64,000 nt of DNA from Elgaria multicarinata webbii (lineage: Eukaryota; Chordata; Lepidosauria; Squamata; Anguidae), in assembly GCF_023053635.1 (NCBI RefSeq), contig NC_086192.1, positions 12,935,501 through 12,999,500 of the forward strand, given 5' to 3'. Of this stretch, positions 13,401-26,600 are shown in pieces. Position 1 is the first letter of the stretch, and each line of letters opens with the position of its first letter. Both the position numbers and the translations under genes were made by a program. The notes beneath the pieces were generated by a model. It searched no databases. It had not been told where the DNA came from and saw only the letters and a program-made list of their open reading frames with translations.

Positions 13401-16400
13401 AAGAAAAAAACCATCCGTTTGATGGAAGTGAAAAATGACCGTGTGCGTAGCTTTTGAGAAGCGGTTTTGGGGCCAAGGGGCAGACGACTTGACGGAGGTT
13501 GTGACGCCATGTGACGTTTGGAGAAGATACAGCGTTTTTCATTCTCGGTTTGCACCCTTTCTTCTGAGACTTTGGTCCTAAAAATACCCACCCTTTTGCT
13601 CATTCTCAGCATTGATAGAGTCTCGCTGCTTCTTGGGTTTGAACTTTTGTTTTGTAAAGCGGCGTTGCTGTTGGGGAAATGGGCTTAGAACAGCAGGAGA
13701 GACAAAGAAATGGAGCAATGAAGTTCCGTTTGCGTGCTCTTGTGGGAGAGTTTCTAGTGGTGGTGGTGGGATTCACCTTGTTAAAAACTGCAAATTACGA
13801 TGGAGGACAGTAGGCTGCGACCCTATCAGGTCTGGGATGTGGAGTGGGGGGACAGACCAGAACACCTCTTCAACCTGTAGAGAGAGAGGAAAGATGTAAA
13901 ATAATCAAAATAGTATTAAACAAACTAACACATATGAGTTTGTTTGTGGCCACTTGAGCCTCCAGCGACAGAGGTGGATCTAAGAGTACCCCCAAACTAC
14001 AAACCTGATCTTTCAGAGGCAGTGCAACCCCATCCAGAACAGGCAGTGAGCCTGTCTCCTGGACTCGGGAACCGCTCACCCACAGGGCTTCCGTCTCACC
14101 AGGATTCAGTTTCAGTTTATTGGCTCTCATCGAGCCAAGTTTCAGTCACAATCAGTTAAAACTCCGTATCTTGGATACCTTATTTATTTATTTATTATTG
14201 CATTTATATCCTGCCTTTTTTTCCTCCAAGGCGGCATACATAATCCTCCTCCTCCTCCATTTTTTCCTCACAACAACCACCCTGTGAGGTAGGCTGGGCT
14301 GAGAGCCTGTGACTGGCCCAAAGTCACCCAATGGGTTTCCATGGCTGAGTGGCAACTAGAACCCGGATCTCCCAGCTCCCAGTCCAATGCTTTAGCCACT
14401 ACACCACACTACCTCCTTTAAGGTTTTGATTGAAACTCGGAGCCGATTCACCACCCCACTGACGTTGGCACCCCCAGCCTCCGCCACGTTAAGGTTGAGC
14501 GAAACAAGCTCGTCACCAAACAGTAGGGTGACCCTATGAAAAGGAGGACCGGGCTCCTGTGTCTTTAACAGTTGCATTGAAAAGGGAATTTCAGCAGGTG
14601 TCATTCGTATATATGGAGAACCTGGTGAAATTCCCTCTTCGTCACAACAGTTAAAGCTGCCCTCTTTTAAATCTGGTCACTCTAGTATAGCTCCTGCAGC
14701 TTTAACTGTTGTGATGAAGAAGGAATTTCACCAGCTTCCCCATATATACAAATGACATCTGCTGAAATTCCCATTTCTACGCAACTGTTAAAGATACAGG
14801 AGCCCGGTCCTCCTTTCCATAGGGTCACCCTACCAAACAGCGAAAACTGAACTCAGACCCATGTTCGTTTTGATGAAAGAAATTTGGCCTGGGATGTTTG
14901 GTCAGCCGTTATCTTAACAACAGCTGTGGCTTCAATTGAGCGGTACGACCTGTTCCTGCTGGCATTGTGTCCCCTTGAAGGTCCAGGTGTGACATTCTGG
15001 GAAGAGGGATTTATTCCTAGACCTAGTGCTGACCCTGGATGCTCAGCTGACATCGATCGCTAGAGCAGCTTTGACCAGTTCAGTCTGGTTCGCCAGCTGC
15101 AGCCTTGCATAGAGAAACTGGACGTGACCTCAATTACCTGCAGTATTCTTTACCTGCGGGCCAGCTTGTGAAGAGGTCAGAAAGTGCAGGTGTGTACAAA
15201 ATGTAGCTGCCAGGATGAGGGTTAGTGAGCAGCAATCCAATCTTGTGCTGACTGTATTAGTTACCTATTCGTTGCCAGGCTCGGTTTAAAGCTGTAGAGT
15301 CACTTCTAACGGTAAATTCGGGGAGTCAGTGATTAGAAGTTACACAGAATGTAGGCATTGGGGGGGGGGAAGAGGGTGGTGTACCATACTCAGGGGAGTA
15401 CTGAGATTGGCAGACCCACATTTTTTTAAAACAACAGGGCCAGGATCTCTTCTCGATCCTCCCAGAGTGCAGGACACGGAATAACGGGCTCAAGTTAAAG
15501 GAAGCCAGATTCCGGCTGGACATCAGGAAAAACTTCCTGACTGTTAGAGCAGTACGACAATGGAATCAGTGACCTAGGGAGGTGGTGGGCTCTCCCACAC
15601 TAGAGGCATTCAAGAGGCAGCTGAAAAGCCCTCTGTCAGGGATGCTTTAGGGTGGATTCCTGCATTGAGCAGGGGGTTGGACTAGATGGCCTTGTAGGCC
15701 CCTTCCAACTCTGCTATTCTATGATTCTATGAACAACCCAAAGGGGCACAAAGTAAACCCCCAAACAACGGCATTATGTTGAATACGGCTGTGCAGAGAA
15801 CTCCCAGGCCTGCTTTAGCTTCCGAATTGGCCTTATTCCACCTTGGCCCTCTTCGGACCTGATCCAATGCGGAAATGGCCCTTTACGGCCGCCGTTGTTT
15901 GCAACAGTAGATCTACGACAATATAGAGCCCCCATCTTCCTTGAAAATGGAGGCTCTCGGGCAGGATGGGCGGGTGCCGGGTGCGGGTGGATCAGGTAAG
16001 TCGCAGCAGATTGGCAAGCAGGGAGCAGCAGGACCCATCATCCTGGATCATGCCAAAGTGCTTCAGACCTGATCCAACCGGCTTTGGACCGCTTTGGCCT
16101 GCTCCAGATCTGGACTGAAGTGGTCCGAATCAGCCTGCTTCGTTTCGGGATTTGGAACCGAAGCGGTGCACAGCCCTAATTTTGAGTGTTTGTTAGAGAA
16201 CACTCTAACACAGTGTTCCCAAATCTGGGGGAAATTAAAAAAAAGAAAAATACTTTGTTGCTAGTAACAATTCAAAGTGCTGGTTATGACCTATAAAGCC
16301 TATATCTGAAAGGCCGTATTCTCCCCTTTGAGCCTGCCCGTGCTTTAAGATCTTCTGGAGAAGCCCTTCTTTCAGTCCCACCTTCTTCACAGGCGCGCTT

Positions 16401-16732
16401 GGTGGGAACACGGGACAGGGCCTTCTCGGTGGCTGCTCCGGTGCTCCGGAACTCTCTTCCCGGGGAAGCTAGGCTGGCTCTCTCCTTGATGGGCTTTCAG
16501 AAGCAGGCAAAACCTTTTTTGTTCCAGCAGGCCTTTGGAGAATAATCTGGTCCTCCATCTATGTTAATGACCTAATTTTGTCGTGTATTTTAAACATTTA
16601 TGTTTTAATATTGGTGGGGGTTTTTTGGACGTTTCTTTTCCTCGGTTTTACAATGTATGTTTTAAACTTTGCAAGGCCACCTTGAAGCCCAGTATTGGGC
16701 AAAAGGCAGGATACTACTACTACTACTACTAC

Positions 16733-16770
<38 letters not shown>

Positions 16771-17798
16771 TCCCTGCCAGGTAGCCTAGGGCTAGCTGAG
16801 AGAGAAGGCTGGTTTTGTAGCTCAGCATGAAGCTGAGTGATTCCCGGATCCATCACACCGCACTGATTCTTGCTCGCATGCCAAGGGACATAATCCTTCA
16901 TCCTCCTCTCTCTTCCCCCCTCCACCCCGCAGGGATTTGGCTCGAAAAGATCGAAACGGAGCCTCCGATCCCTTTGTGAGAGTCCGATATAATGGCAAGA
17001 CTCAGGAAACTTCGGTGAGTCCAGGTTTGGGGAAGAAGATTTGAGGCGGGGGGCGCAAGGCATTTATTTATTCATTTATTCCATTTATATCCCGCCTATA
17101 TACAAAATATCCTAGGCAGGATATAACTTTAGGTCACACATGACGCCTACCCACTAGCTTGGGCCCTCCTTGTTTTACGGTCCTATTTACAGGGCCCAAT
17201 ACATTTTGCAGTCAAGGCAAAGAACAAGATAGCGGCTCCCGCCCATTCCATGTTCAAAAGTTGATTGGACTGGCAGTTGAATCTTTCTTCAGCACTGGTG
17301 ACGGGACGGCACCTTTTACCTCACCTGAAGGCAGCGTGCTAGTTTAGGGCGCCCAGGGCACAGTCCTTGTTGCCACCTCCCAGAATCTGCTGCCTGAGGC
17401 CACTGCTACACGCTGCCTGAGAGAAGGGCCGGCCCTGCGTTAGGTAGCATTGGCTTCTGAGAATCTGGAGGTCTTTTGGCTTTGCTCTCCCTCCAGGTGA
17501 TAAAAAAATCTTGCTACCCAAGATGGAACGAGACTTTTGAGTTTGACTTGGACGAGTCGGCCGTGGAGAAGACCTGCATCGTCGAAGTGTGGGACTGGGA
17601 TCTTGTCAGCAGGAACGACTTTCTGGGAAAGGTGAGCGGCCCGAAGGAGGCAGATGTAACATGTTCATTGTGAAGTGCAATTGCGGTGTTGAAAGACCGG
17701 TAGCATTATCTCTCTGTCCTGTTTGCATTTATTAATTTATTTTATTACATTTATATACCACCCCTTGATGCCCAGCATTGAGCAAAAAGCGGGATACA

Positions 17799-17847
<49 letters not shown>

Positions 17848-20616
17848 GCCAAAGCTCTCTGGGCGGTTTACAACAGTTAAAAATAGTAACCATTAAAAAG
17901 TATACAAAATTTAAAAACTATCAGAAACATAAAAACAACAGTATAAAAACGACAGTATCCATTTAAAAACAACAATTCTGGGGTCCATTAAAAACAAACT
18001 TAACGTTGTTAAATGCTGTTAAAATGCCTGGGAGAAGAGAAAAGTCTTGACTTGGCGCCGAAAAGATAACAATGTTGGCGCCAGGCGAGCCTCGTTGGGG
18101 AGATCATTCCAGAATTGGGGGGCCACCACTGAAAAGGCCCTCTTCCTTGTTGCCATCCTCTGAGCTTCCCTCGGAGGAGGACCTTCGATGTTGAGCGCAG
18201 TGTACAGGTAGGTTCATGTCGGGAGAGGCGTTCCGTCAGGTATGGTGGTCCCAAGCCGTGTAAGGCTTTATAGGTTAAAACCAGCACCTTGAATTGGGCT
18301 CGGAAACATATAGGCAGCCAATGCAAGCGGGCCGGAATCGGTGTTATACGCTCAGACCTCCCTGCACCAGCTATCAATCTGGCCGCCGCATTTTGCACAA
18401 GCTGCAGCTTCCGAACCGTCTTCAAAGGCTGCCCCACGTAGAGGGCATTGCAGTAGTCTAATTTGGAGGTTACCAGAGCACGGACGACTGAAGCTAGGTT
18501 ATCCCTGTATTTATTGAGAAACCCCAACTTTAAGCAGGGAGTGGGGTGTGTGTGTGGTAATAACCCGCGGTATTTCAAAATACACAAGATTGAAGATGAA
18601 AACATCAACATTTTATCTTCTGGATTTTTAAAGCGCCGTAAAAAGCAGAAGGACAAGAGATGATCCATAAAACAGAAAAGATACGGTAAAGTCAAGAGTA
18701 GCGTTCAAAACCAAAAGCATCGTTTAGTTTAAAAACAGACAAATAATGGGCAAATAGAAAAGGTTTTAACCTGGAGCCTAAAATATCAAAAGAGTTGGTG
18801 CCAGGTTAATATTGGTGGAGATGCAGTACTATAATCACCTTTGCATGATGCAACTTCTCCCAACCTTCCAGATGTCTTGGACTAAACCTCATTCAACACA
18901 TCTGGAGGAACCAGCTTGGGGAAGGCTGGTAGAATGAATTTTAGGTTGTGCCTGCAGGCACCGGCCGTCTTATCCTTTAACCCCCCTACAGTGCTTAGAC
19001 CATATTAGGTGCTTTATAAGAAACCAGGGTGCCAACACGAAAAAGGCCTACTCCCTGCTCATCACAACCCACCTCTGATGTTGGGAGCACTTGGAGAAGG
19101 ACACCTGATGTAAACTTTGAAGACCGAGCAATTCTTCGCATGGGGGCAGGAATCTGCCTTATACCGTTGGTCCGTTCAGCTCCATATGGTTTGCAGTGGA
19201 GGCTGGTGGCTCCGATAACAGTGGGGCGGCAAATCTGCTCCGGGTTTCAATCAGAACGCTAAAGGAGTTATCCAAGCACCTTGGATAGCGCCTTTGAAAT
19301 TCGGACCGGTTCTTTTCCAGTGGGCTGTGTCGACAGCGCCACGTTGGTGCCGCATCCCCCCAAAACTCCACGCATTCGCTCCCCCGGTGTTGCGCTGGGT
19401 AATCCTCGCACCAAGGAGCGAGCGTGGGGTTCATAGCCCTCCCTCCCTGGCTTTACCCCCCTGTAAAACACAAAAGACTCCTCCTCAAAAGGTAAAATTT
19501 CCTGCCCAACCCCCTCCCGTTCCCGGGGCCAATAGGAGGTCAGCTTCCACCCGGGAACATCCCCCAGAGCAGCCCCGAACGAAGCCAGACCAGCAGAAGA
19601 GCCGAGCTGACTTCGCTCTGGCTGGGAAGTCCTCAACATTTCAGCTGCGCGTCTTCGCTTCTTTGCCCCAGGTTGGCTTTGAATCTGTGGCTGCGTCGTG
19701 TAACCGACACAGCACGGATTCGGAGCCACCCTGGGGCAAAGACGACGTCGAAGCGGGGCTTGAATCCGTGACCTCCTGCATGGAAAGCACGTGCTCTCCT
19801 TCCCTAATAGGTATGAACTCCTTTTGAAGGGTCGGGTAATGCTGCAACAACCAACGTCAGTGGAACGTTCTGGAAGCAACTTTCCAGAGCTAGGGTTCAG
19901 TAACTTTTCCCATCACCTGTTACGTGATCCTTTTTTAAATTGGAGCTTCTGGGGGCTTGCTTCATGTGGGAGAAAGCACCCATCTCTCTCTTTCTACCCT
20001 CTCTCCCCTTTCTCTCTCTCTTTCTCCCCTCTCTCCCCCTTTCTCTCTCTCCCCCTCTCTCCCTTTCTCTCTTTCTCCCCTCCCCTTTCTGTCTCTCTCT
20101 CCCTCTCTCTCTCTTTCCCCCCTCTCTCTCCCCTTTCTCTCTCTCTCTCTCTCCCCCTCTCTCCCTTTCTCTCTCCCCTCCCCTTTCTGTCTCTCTTTCC
20201 CCCCTCTCTCTCCTCCTCCCCCTCTCTCCCTTTCTCTCTCTCTCCCCTCCCCCTTTCTGTCTCTCTCCCTCTCTCTCTCTTTCCCCCCTCTCCCCCTCTC
20301 TCTCCCCCTTTCCCCCTCTCCCCCTTTCTCTCTCTCTCTCTTCCCCTTCTCCCTCTCTCCCCCTTTCTCTCTCTCTCTTCGCCCTCTCTTCCCCTTTTTC
20401 TCTCTGTCTCTCTCCCCCTCTCCCCCCTCTCTCTCCCCCTCTCTTTCTCCCCCTTTCTCTCCCTCTCTTTTGCAGGTGGTGTTCAATGTGCAAGGGCTGG
20501 AGACTGTTCAGCGAGAGGAAGGGTGGTTTTTGCTGCGGCCGGACAACTCTAAACCAAGACTGGACGAGTGAGTCTCTGTCCGTTAAAGGGGAGGGCACCT
20601 GATTGCCAAAGGAGAA

Positions 20617-20676
<60 letters not shown>

Positions 20677-23600
20677 TCTTACCCGCCTCCAGGCAGCTGC
20701 TCATAGTGCTAGCATGATTTCCATAACATAGGAAGCTGTACCAGGTCAGGCTGATGCATCTAGCACAGTGTCTATTATTTCTTTAAAGCATTTTTACCCC
20801 ATTCTTCAGCCCCAAAAGGGCACCCAAGAGCAGCTTACAAATATCAGCAGAAAGGCAAGTCCCTGCTGTCAGGCTTATGATCTAAATTCTAAAAGACATG
20901 TAATACAAGCAAAGGGGAATGAGAGGGGAGAAAAACAAGTTCAGGCAGCAGTTTTTAAAGTTACAGTTTTTCTCATGACCAGCTGAGAGGGAAATAAGTG
21001 ATGGTTGAGGAGAGCCAAAGGCAGCTGGTCTCTCAGCATAGGCTGGGGAGAGCCAAAGGCAGCCAGTCTCTCAGCAGAGGCTGGGGAGAGCCAAAGGCAG
21101 CTGGTCTCTCAGCAGAGGTTGGGGAGAGCCAAAGGCAGCCGGTCTCTCAGCAGAGGCTGGGGAGAGCCAAAGGCAGCCGGTCTCTCAGCAGAGGCTGGGG
21201 AGAGCCAAAGGCATCTCCAGGTTGCCTTATATTGGGATGCTGATGATGGAGTGAGACCAGCTGCATTGGGCTGCAGCTAGCTTCTGTCTGCTCACCTGAA
21301 AGTCCCCTCCCCAAACACTCTCTGTTCAGCCTTCCTCCTCTATCCCAAATGGAGGTGATCCGAGTCACAACACTGTGGCTGAGTTCGGATGACACCCTAA
21401 TCAACTGTGTGTGTTTGTGTGTGTGTGTGTGTGTGTAATAGGAACAGAATGGGAAACAACCATTGATGGGTGTGTCGCCCGAACTCAGCCTGTCTTTCCT
21501 CCCATTTCAGAGGCAACTTGGGCTCCTTACACCTCCAGGTGCAACTTCGGGATGAGATGGTCCTTCCATCCATACACTACCAGCCTCTGGTCCAGCTGTT
21601 GTGCCAGGAAGTTCAAGCAGGCGCACAGGTGAGATCCACCCGTCCTTCTTGTCCCAGTCGGATGGAGCGGTTTGAGTACTAGGTCAGGACTGGGAGGACC
21701 TCTCCCCATTCACCTTGGTCTGCTAGTCACTCTCTCGTAGCCTAACCTGCCTCACAGGGTTGTTGTGAGGATAAACACCTTTGAAGAGAAGGTGGAGTAT
21801 AAATGTAATAAATATTTGACTACATAGAGAATGGACCCCCTAATTTCGCGTAAATGTGCGCGCACACAAAACCTATTAGATTTGCATGAAAGGTCTCCTC
21901 TTTCTGTGGTTCTATGTTCACTACAATCCCCATAGAACTTGTTTCCTCAGCTTTACTCCCTTTCCTCGTCCCTTGACAGGAAGGGAAAGTGCATTTAATA
22001 ACCCTGATTGATGAAACAACGACCGCGGAATACAGACAGGAAGTTGCCGTCAATCTCGTCAAGCTCTTCCTGGGTCAAGGGTTAGCCAAAGAGTTCTTGG
22101 ACCTCCTCTTCAAGCTAGAATTGGATAAAACTGGTAAGGACTCAGGGCACAATGGGCACAAAAACAGATAAATGGGAGGCTAAGAGAGAGGGGGGGCAGT
22201 GTGGTGTAGTGGAATCAGTGACCTAGGGAGGTTGTGGGCTCTCCCACACTAGAGGCCTTCAAGAGGCAGCTGGACAACCATCTGACAGGGATGCTTTAAG
22301 TGGGATTCCTGCGTTGAGCAGGGGGTTGGACTCCATGACCTTGTAGGTCCCTTCCAACTCTACTACTCTAGGATTCTGTGATTCTACAGAGCACGACTTA
22401 GAGGCAGTGAGAGGGGTTAAAATCGAATGCAATTTCCCCCCTTATTTCAGTGGCTTCTTAACAAGCCTTTCGTGAAATGAGAACAAAAATTGCACTGCCC
22501 CCAAAATACCGTGGTCGAGCCCCTAATTGCAAGCGGCTTCTTCTGTTTCAGATGAGCCAAACACTTTGTTTCGGAGCAACTCCTTGGCCTCTAAGTCGAC
22601 GGAGTCATTTCTCAAGGTATCTGATGGGTTTGTGCCTTCCTGGGGGGATTGTCTCTATACGCCCCTGTGAACCACGCAGTGGCTGCACAGTGGCGCTGCG
22701 TCGTTTATAGGACGCAGCCGCCAACGCACAGCCACGTCGGATGTTTGCCACCTGGGTCACGACTCTTGACCCTGCTCTGTGTAAAATGGACGAAATCCCT
22801 CTGATGATGCCTCCCACCCTCTCTCGCCCTTCCCCAAATCTCTCCATCCATAGGTGGCGGGAATGCAATACCTCCATCGGGTCCTTGGACCGACAGTCAA
22901 CCGGGTGTTCGAAGAGAAGCGATACGTCGAATTGGATCCCAGCAAAGTGGAGACCAAAGACGTAGGGTAAGAAGTAGGAAGGAGCGTCGTTCCTATCACG
23001 GCTATGGGAGTCCTCGTCATTGGGAACAACCTGCGCCGGCCGGCCTGTAAACCGCCCGGAGAGCTTCAGCTATGGGGCGGGATGTAAATAATAATAATTA
23101 ATAAACCAGAGCAGTGTAGAGTCGCTCTTAGAAAAATCAGAATTTGGTCCTGCAGCGATCTGCATTCTATGACGAGAAGTAGCTGGGGGTAGCGGCTTGC
23201 ATAAATTATGCAAATTTCAATGGGCTTTGCATATTTTTGCATAACATATTTTACATCCGTTTGTCAAGGAAATGTGGAGAGCCTTGAAGCTCCTCTCCTG
23301 AATCTGGTTTGCTCACTTTTTACAGGAGCACCTGCAGCCCTCTAACTATAATTTCCATCATCCCTGACCTTTTCCCATGCTGGCTGGGCCTGATGGAAGT
23401 TGGAGTCCTTCTGGCTCTTTTCTGATTTGTTCTGGTTTAACAACAATGACAACATTGTAGTGTCATCCTGTCCCGTGTGGGTTGGCAAAGCATTACATCC
23501 TGTTCAGTGTGGATTGGCAAAGCATTACATCCCGTTCAGTGTGGATTGGCAAAGCATTACATCCCGTTCAGTGTGGGTTGGCAAAGGATTATATCCCGTT

Positions 23601-26600
23601 CAATGTGGGTTGGCAAAGGATTACATCCTGTTCAGTGTGGGTTGGCAAAGGATTACATCCCGTTCAGTGTGGATTGGCAAAGCATTACATCCCGTTCAGT
23701 GTGGATTGGCAATGCGCTATTGAGATTTTCCTAGACTATTTTGTCTTCTAATTAATAGGTTCCTCCTTGCAGCTTCTGCCCTTATTTCTTACTGTTCAGC
23801 ATGGCGGTGGCATTACTGATGAATTGACCCATAATTGCCACTTCATTAGTCTCTTCCTATTCTCCCAGTCTTGGAGGTAGGAGAGCTTTAATTACCGATT
23901 TCACCACATTCTTTTTCTTCTCTTTAGTCTTTTTAAACTGCAGAATAATGGCAGGCAGAGACTTAGGGATGCGTGACATAAGTCTGCACAGAAACATTGC
24001 TACTGCTAAGATCTGGGTAAAATCACCTCGTTCCATTTCAGACTGTTCCATTTTACCCGCTTTGTCCCAAGTGCAATACGCTCCCATCCCAGATACGTGT
24101 GGCCAGACGGCCGCTTTTCATTGATCAAGGACAGGTCTACGTTTGTACTCAGAGGCATCATGTGTTCTGAGAGCCAAGCTCAGGTTTAACTCCCGCTTAC
24201 AGCTTTTGCGAAAGAGACCGGACGGAGGTGATTGGCGTGAAAAGACGTGCCAATGGGTGACCGGGAAATAAACGGGTGGGTTTTCTTCTGCTGCTTCCTG
24301 GGCCAGGTGCTCCAGCCTCCACCGGATCCAAAGTGAAAGTGACGTGATCCAGCAGAGTGCCCAGTTGCTTCGCTCCTACCTCACGGACCTGCTCGCCGCC
24401 ATCGCCAGATCCATCAAGGCGTGTCCTGCCATCATCCGCGCCACCTTTCAGCAGCTTTTCAAGCGAGTCGGGGAGCGATTCCCCGAAGAGAGAGACCAGG
24501 TCAGTCCAGCAACACCCTTCTAAGCCCTGTCCTGGATTCTTCTTGAGGCCTCCCCCTGCCCCCGGCCCAGCTGGGGAAGTCCAAAGAGACCCAATTTCCT
24601 TTTTGTTCACCGTTTAGATGAGAGTTTAGATTAACAAGGGAGCCTCGTGTGGCGCAGAGTGGTAAAGCAGCAGTTTCTGCAGCCGAAACTCTCCCCACGG
24701 CCTGAGTTCGATCCCAGCGGAAGCTGGTTTCAGGCAGCCGGCTCGGGTTGGCTCAGCCTTCCGTCCTCCCGAGGTCGGTAAAATGAGTACCCAGTTAGCT
24801 GGGGGAAAGATAATCACGGCTGGGGAAGGCAACGGCAAACCACCCTGCTATAAGGCCTGCCAAGAAAATGTCAGCGAAAGCTGGCATCCCTCCAAGAGTC
24901 AGTAATGACTCAGTGCTTGCACGAGAGGTTCCTTTCCTTCCTTTAGATTAACAACGGATGCTTAGTGGAGAGAAAGTAGGGAGAGGGAGTATTGCTACAA
25001 TTCAGGGTTCGCCCCGAGAAATGGATGGGCGACCCTGTGAGGTAGGATAGGCTGAGAGTCTGTGACTGGCCCAAAGTCACCCAGTGGGTTTCCATGGCCG
25101 AGTGGGGACTCGAACCCGGATCTCCCGACTCTCAGCCCGACACTCTAGCCACTGCGCCACGCTGGCTCTCTGACGCTGAGGGCTCTGTTTCTCTACTTGC
25201 AGAACCTGAAATTCATTGCCATCACCAGCTTCCTCTGCCTGCGTTTCTTCTCTCCAGCCATCATGTCCCCCAAATTATTCCACCTGCGGGAGAAGCATGC
25301 TGACGCCCGCACCAGCCGAAGTCTGCTCCTCCTGGCCAAGGTAGGGGCGTCGTGGCCTCCTCCTCCTGCACCCCGCGTGTGAATCCAGTTCTGGCATCCT
25401 TGGGCAACTGTTGAGGCCCTGTCCGGCCAAGTGCAGAGCTTCTTTAGGATTTGGGAAAAGGCAATGGAGACACCAGGTTGATTCCTTTCCCAGGTTTTAT
25501 TTAGAGGGAGAGGAAAGATATTAACAGCTGTGAAAAACATGGAAAGGAACAGACTGGTACAGCAAATGTATGCCTGTCCAGGTACCGGGAATCGCACTCC
25601 AGTAACAGACATGCTCCATTGCACTGGTGGACTATCCATAAAAGGGTTTAAGGGGGGGATTTAAAAATTCCTTTAAAAATCAAGGAATGAACTGATCTGA
25701 TTCAAACTTTGCGTGCTGAAAGCTCTACTTAAGAGCTCTCAAGGTCCCAAGTTTCTTCTCTTTATCTTTAAAAATGAGGGAGCTTTGGGCAAGGAGGGGG
25801 CAGAGGGCAGAGGTACATCCTGGTGGGATTATTTAGTAATGATGCCTCCTGTAAAAAGGGCAATTAGCAGAGGAAAAACAAAAGGCAAAGCAGAATGAGC
25901 ATGCACATGCATTCAGGCTATTTTAATAATAAAAGACTACGCCGTTCTTTAGTAAAGGAAAGGAAAACAGGTTTACTCACCAATATTCTTGTATATGCAG
26001 GCACAGTGTAGAGTTTGAAAAGAAGTTTATTCTGTCTGTTTAATGTTCTGTTAAATAGGAGGGAGGGAGCAAACACACGTGCTCCCAGCAATGGCGGAGG
26101 TCAGAGAGGAAATGGGGAGGAAGGGGAGGAGCAAAACGAAGAAATCACAGGAAACTACATTGTTGGCTATAGAGCGGCAGTGACCTCTGTGTCTTGTTGG
26201 TTGCTAGGCCATTCAAAACGTTGGGAACCTGGACACGAGCATCAGCCGCACCAAGGAAGCGTGGATGGCTCCTCTGCAGCCCGCCATCCAACAGGGCGTC
26301 ACGCAGATGAAGCAGTTCATCCTTCAGCTCATTGACATCGAGGAGAAAGAAGGTCTGTGCCGGAGGCGGGGAGGGGCTGTGGACTGCGTGGCTCCGGTTG
26401 CGGTTTGGTGGGAGGAAGGCGTCTTGCAGGGCCGCTCCGGGTTTCAGTCAGAACTCTAAAGGAGTTCTCCACGGCCCGATGCCAGTGAGGGCGGGGAATC
26501 CGCTCCGGGTTTTAGTCTGAACCAGTCAGAATTCTAAAGGAGCTCTCCACGGCCCGATGCCAGTGAGGGCAGTGAATCCGCTCCGGGATTTAGTCTGAAC

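Noticed and set aside
19791-20602. Long Ser/Leu/Pro-rich and, on the other strand, Arg/Glu/Gly-rich open frames over 200 codons
   Set aside because: They are translations of the C/T-rich tract, which lacks stop codons in several frames. Not genes.
25193-25639. Minus-strand open frame of 148 codons
   Set aside because: Antisense to a conserved RASA4 GAP exon and its intron. A shadow frame.
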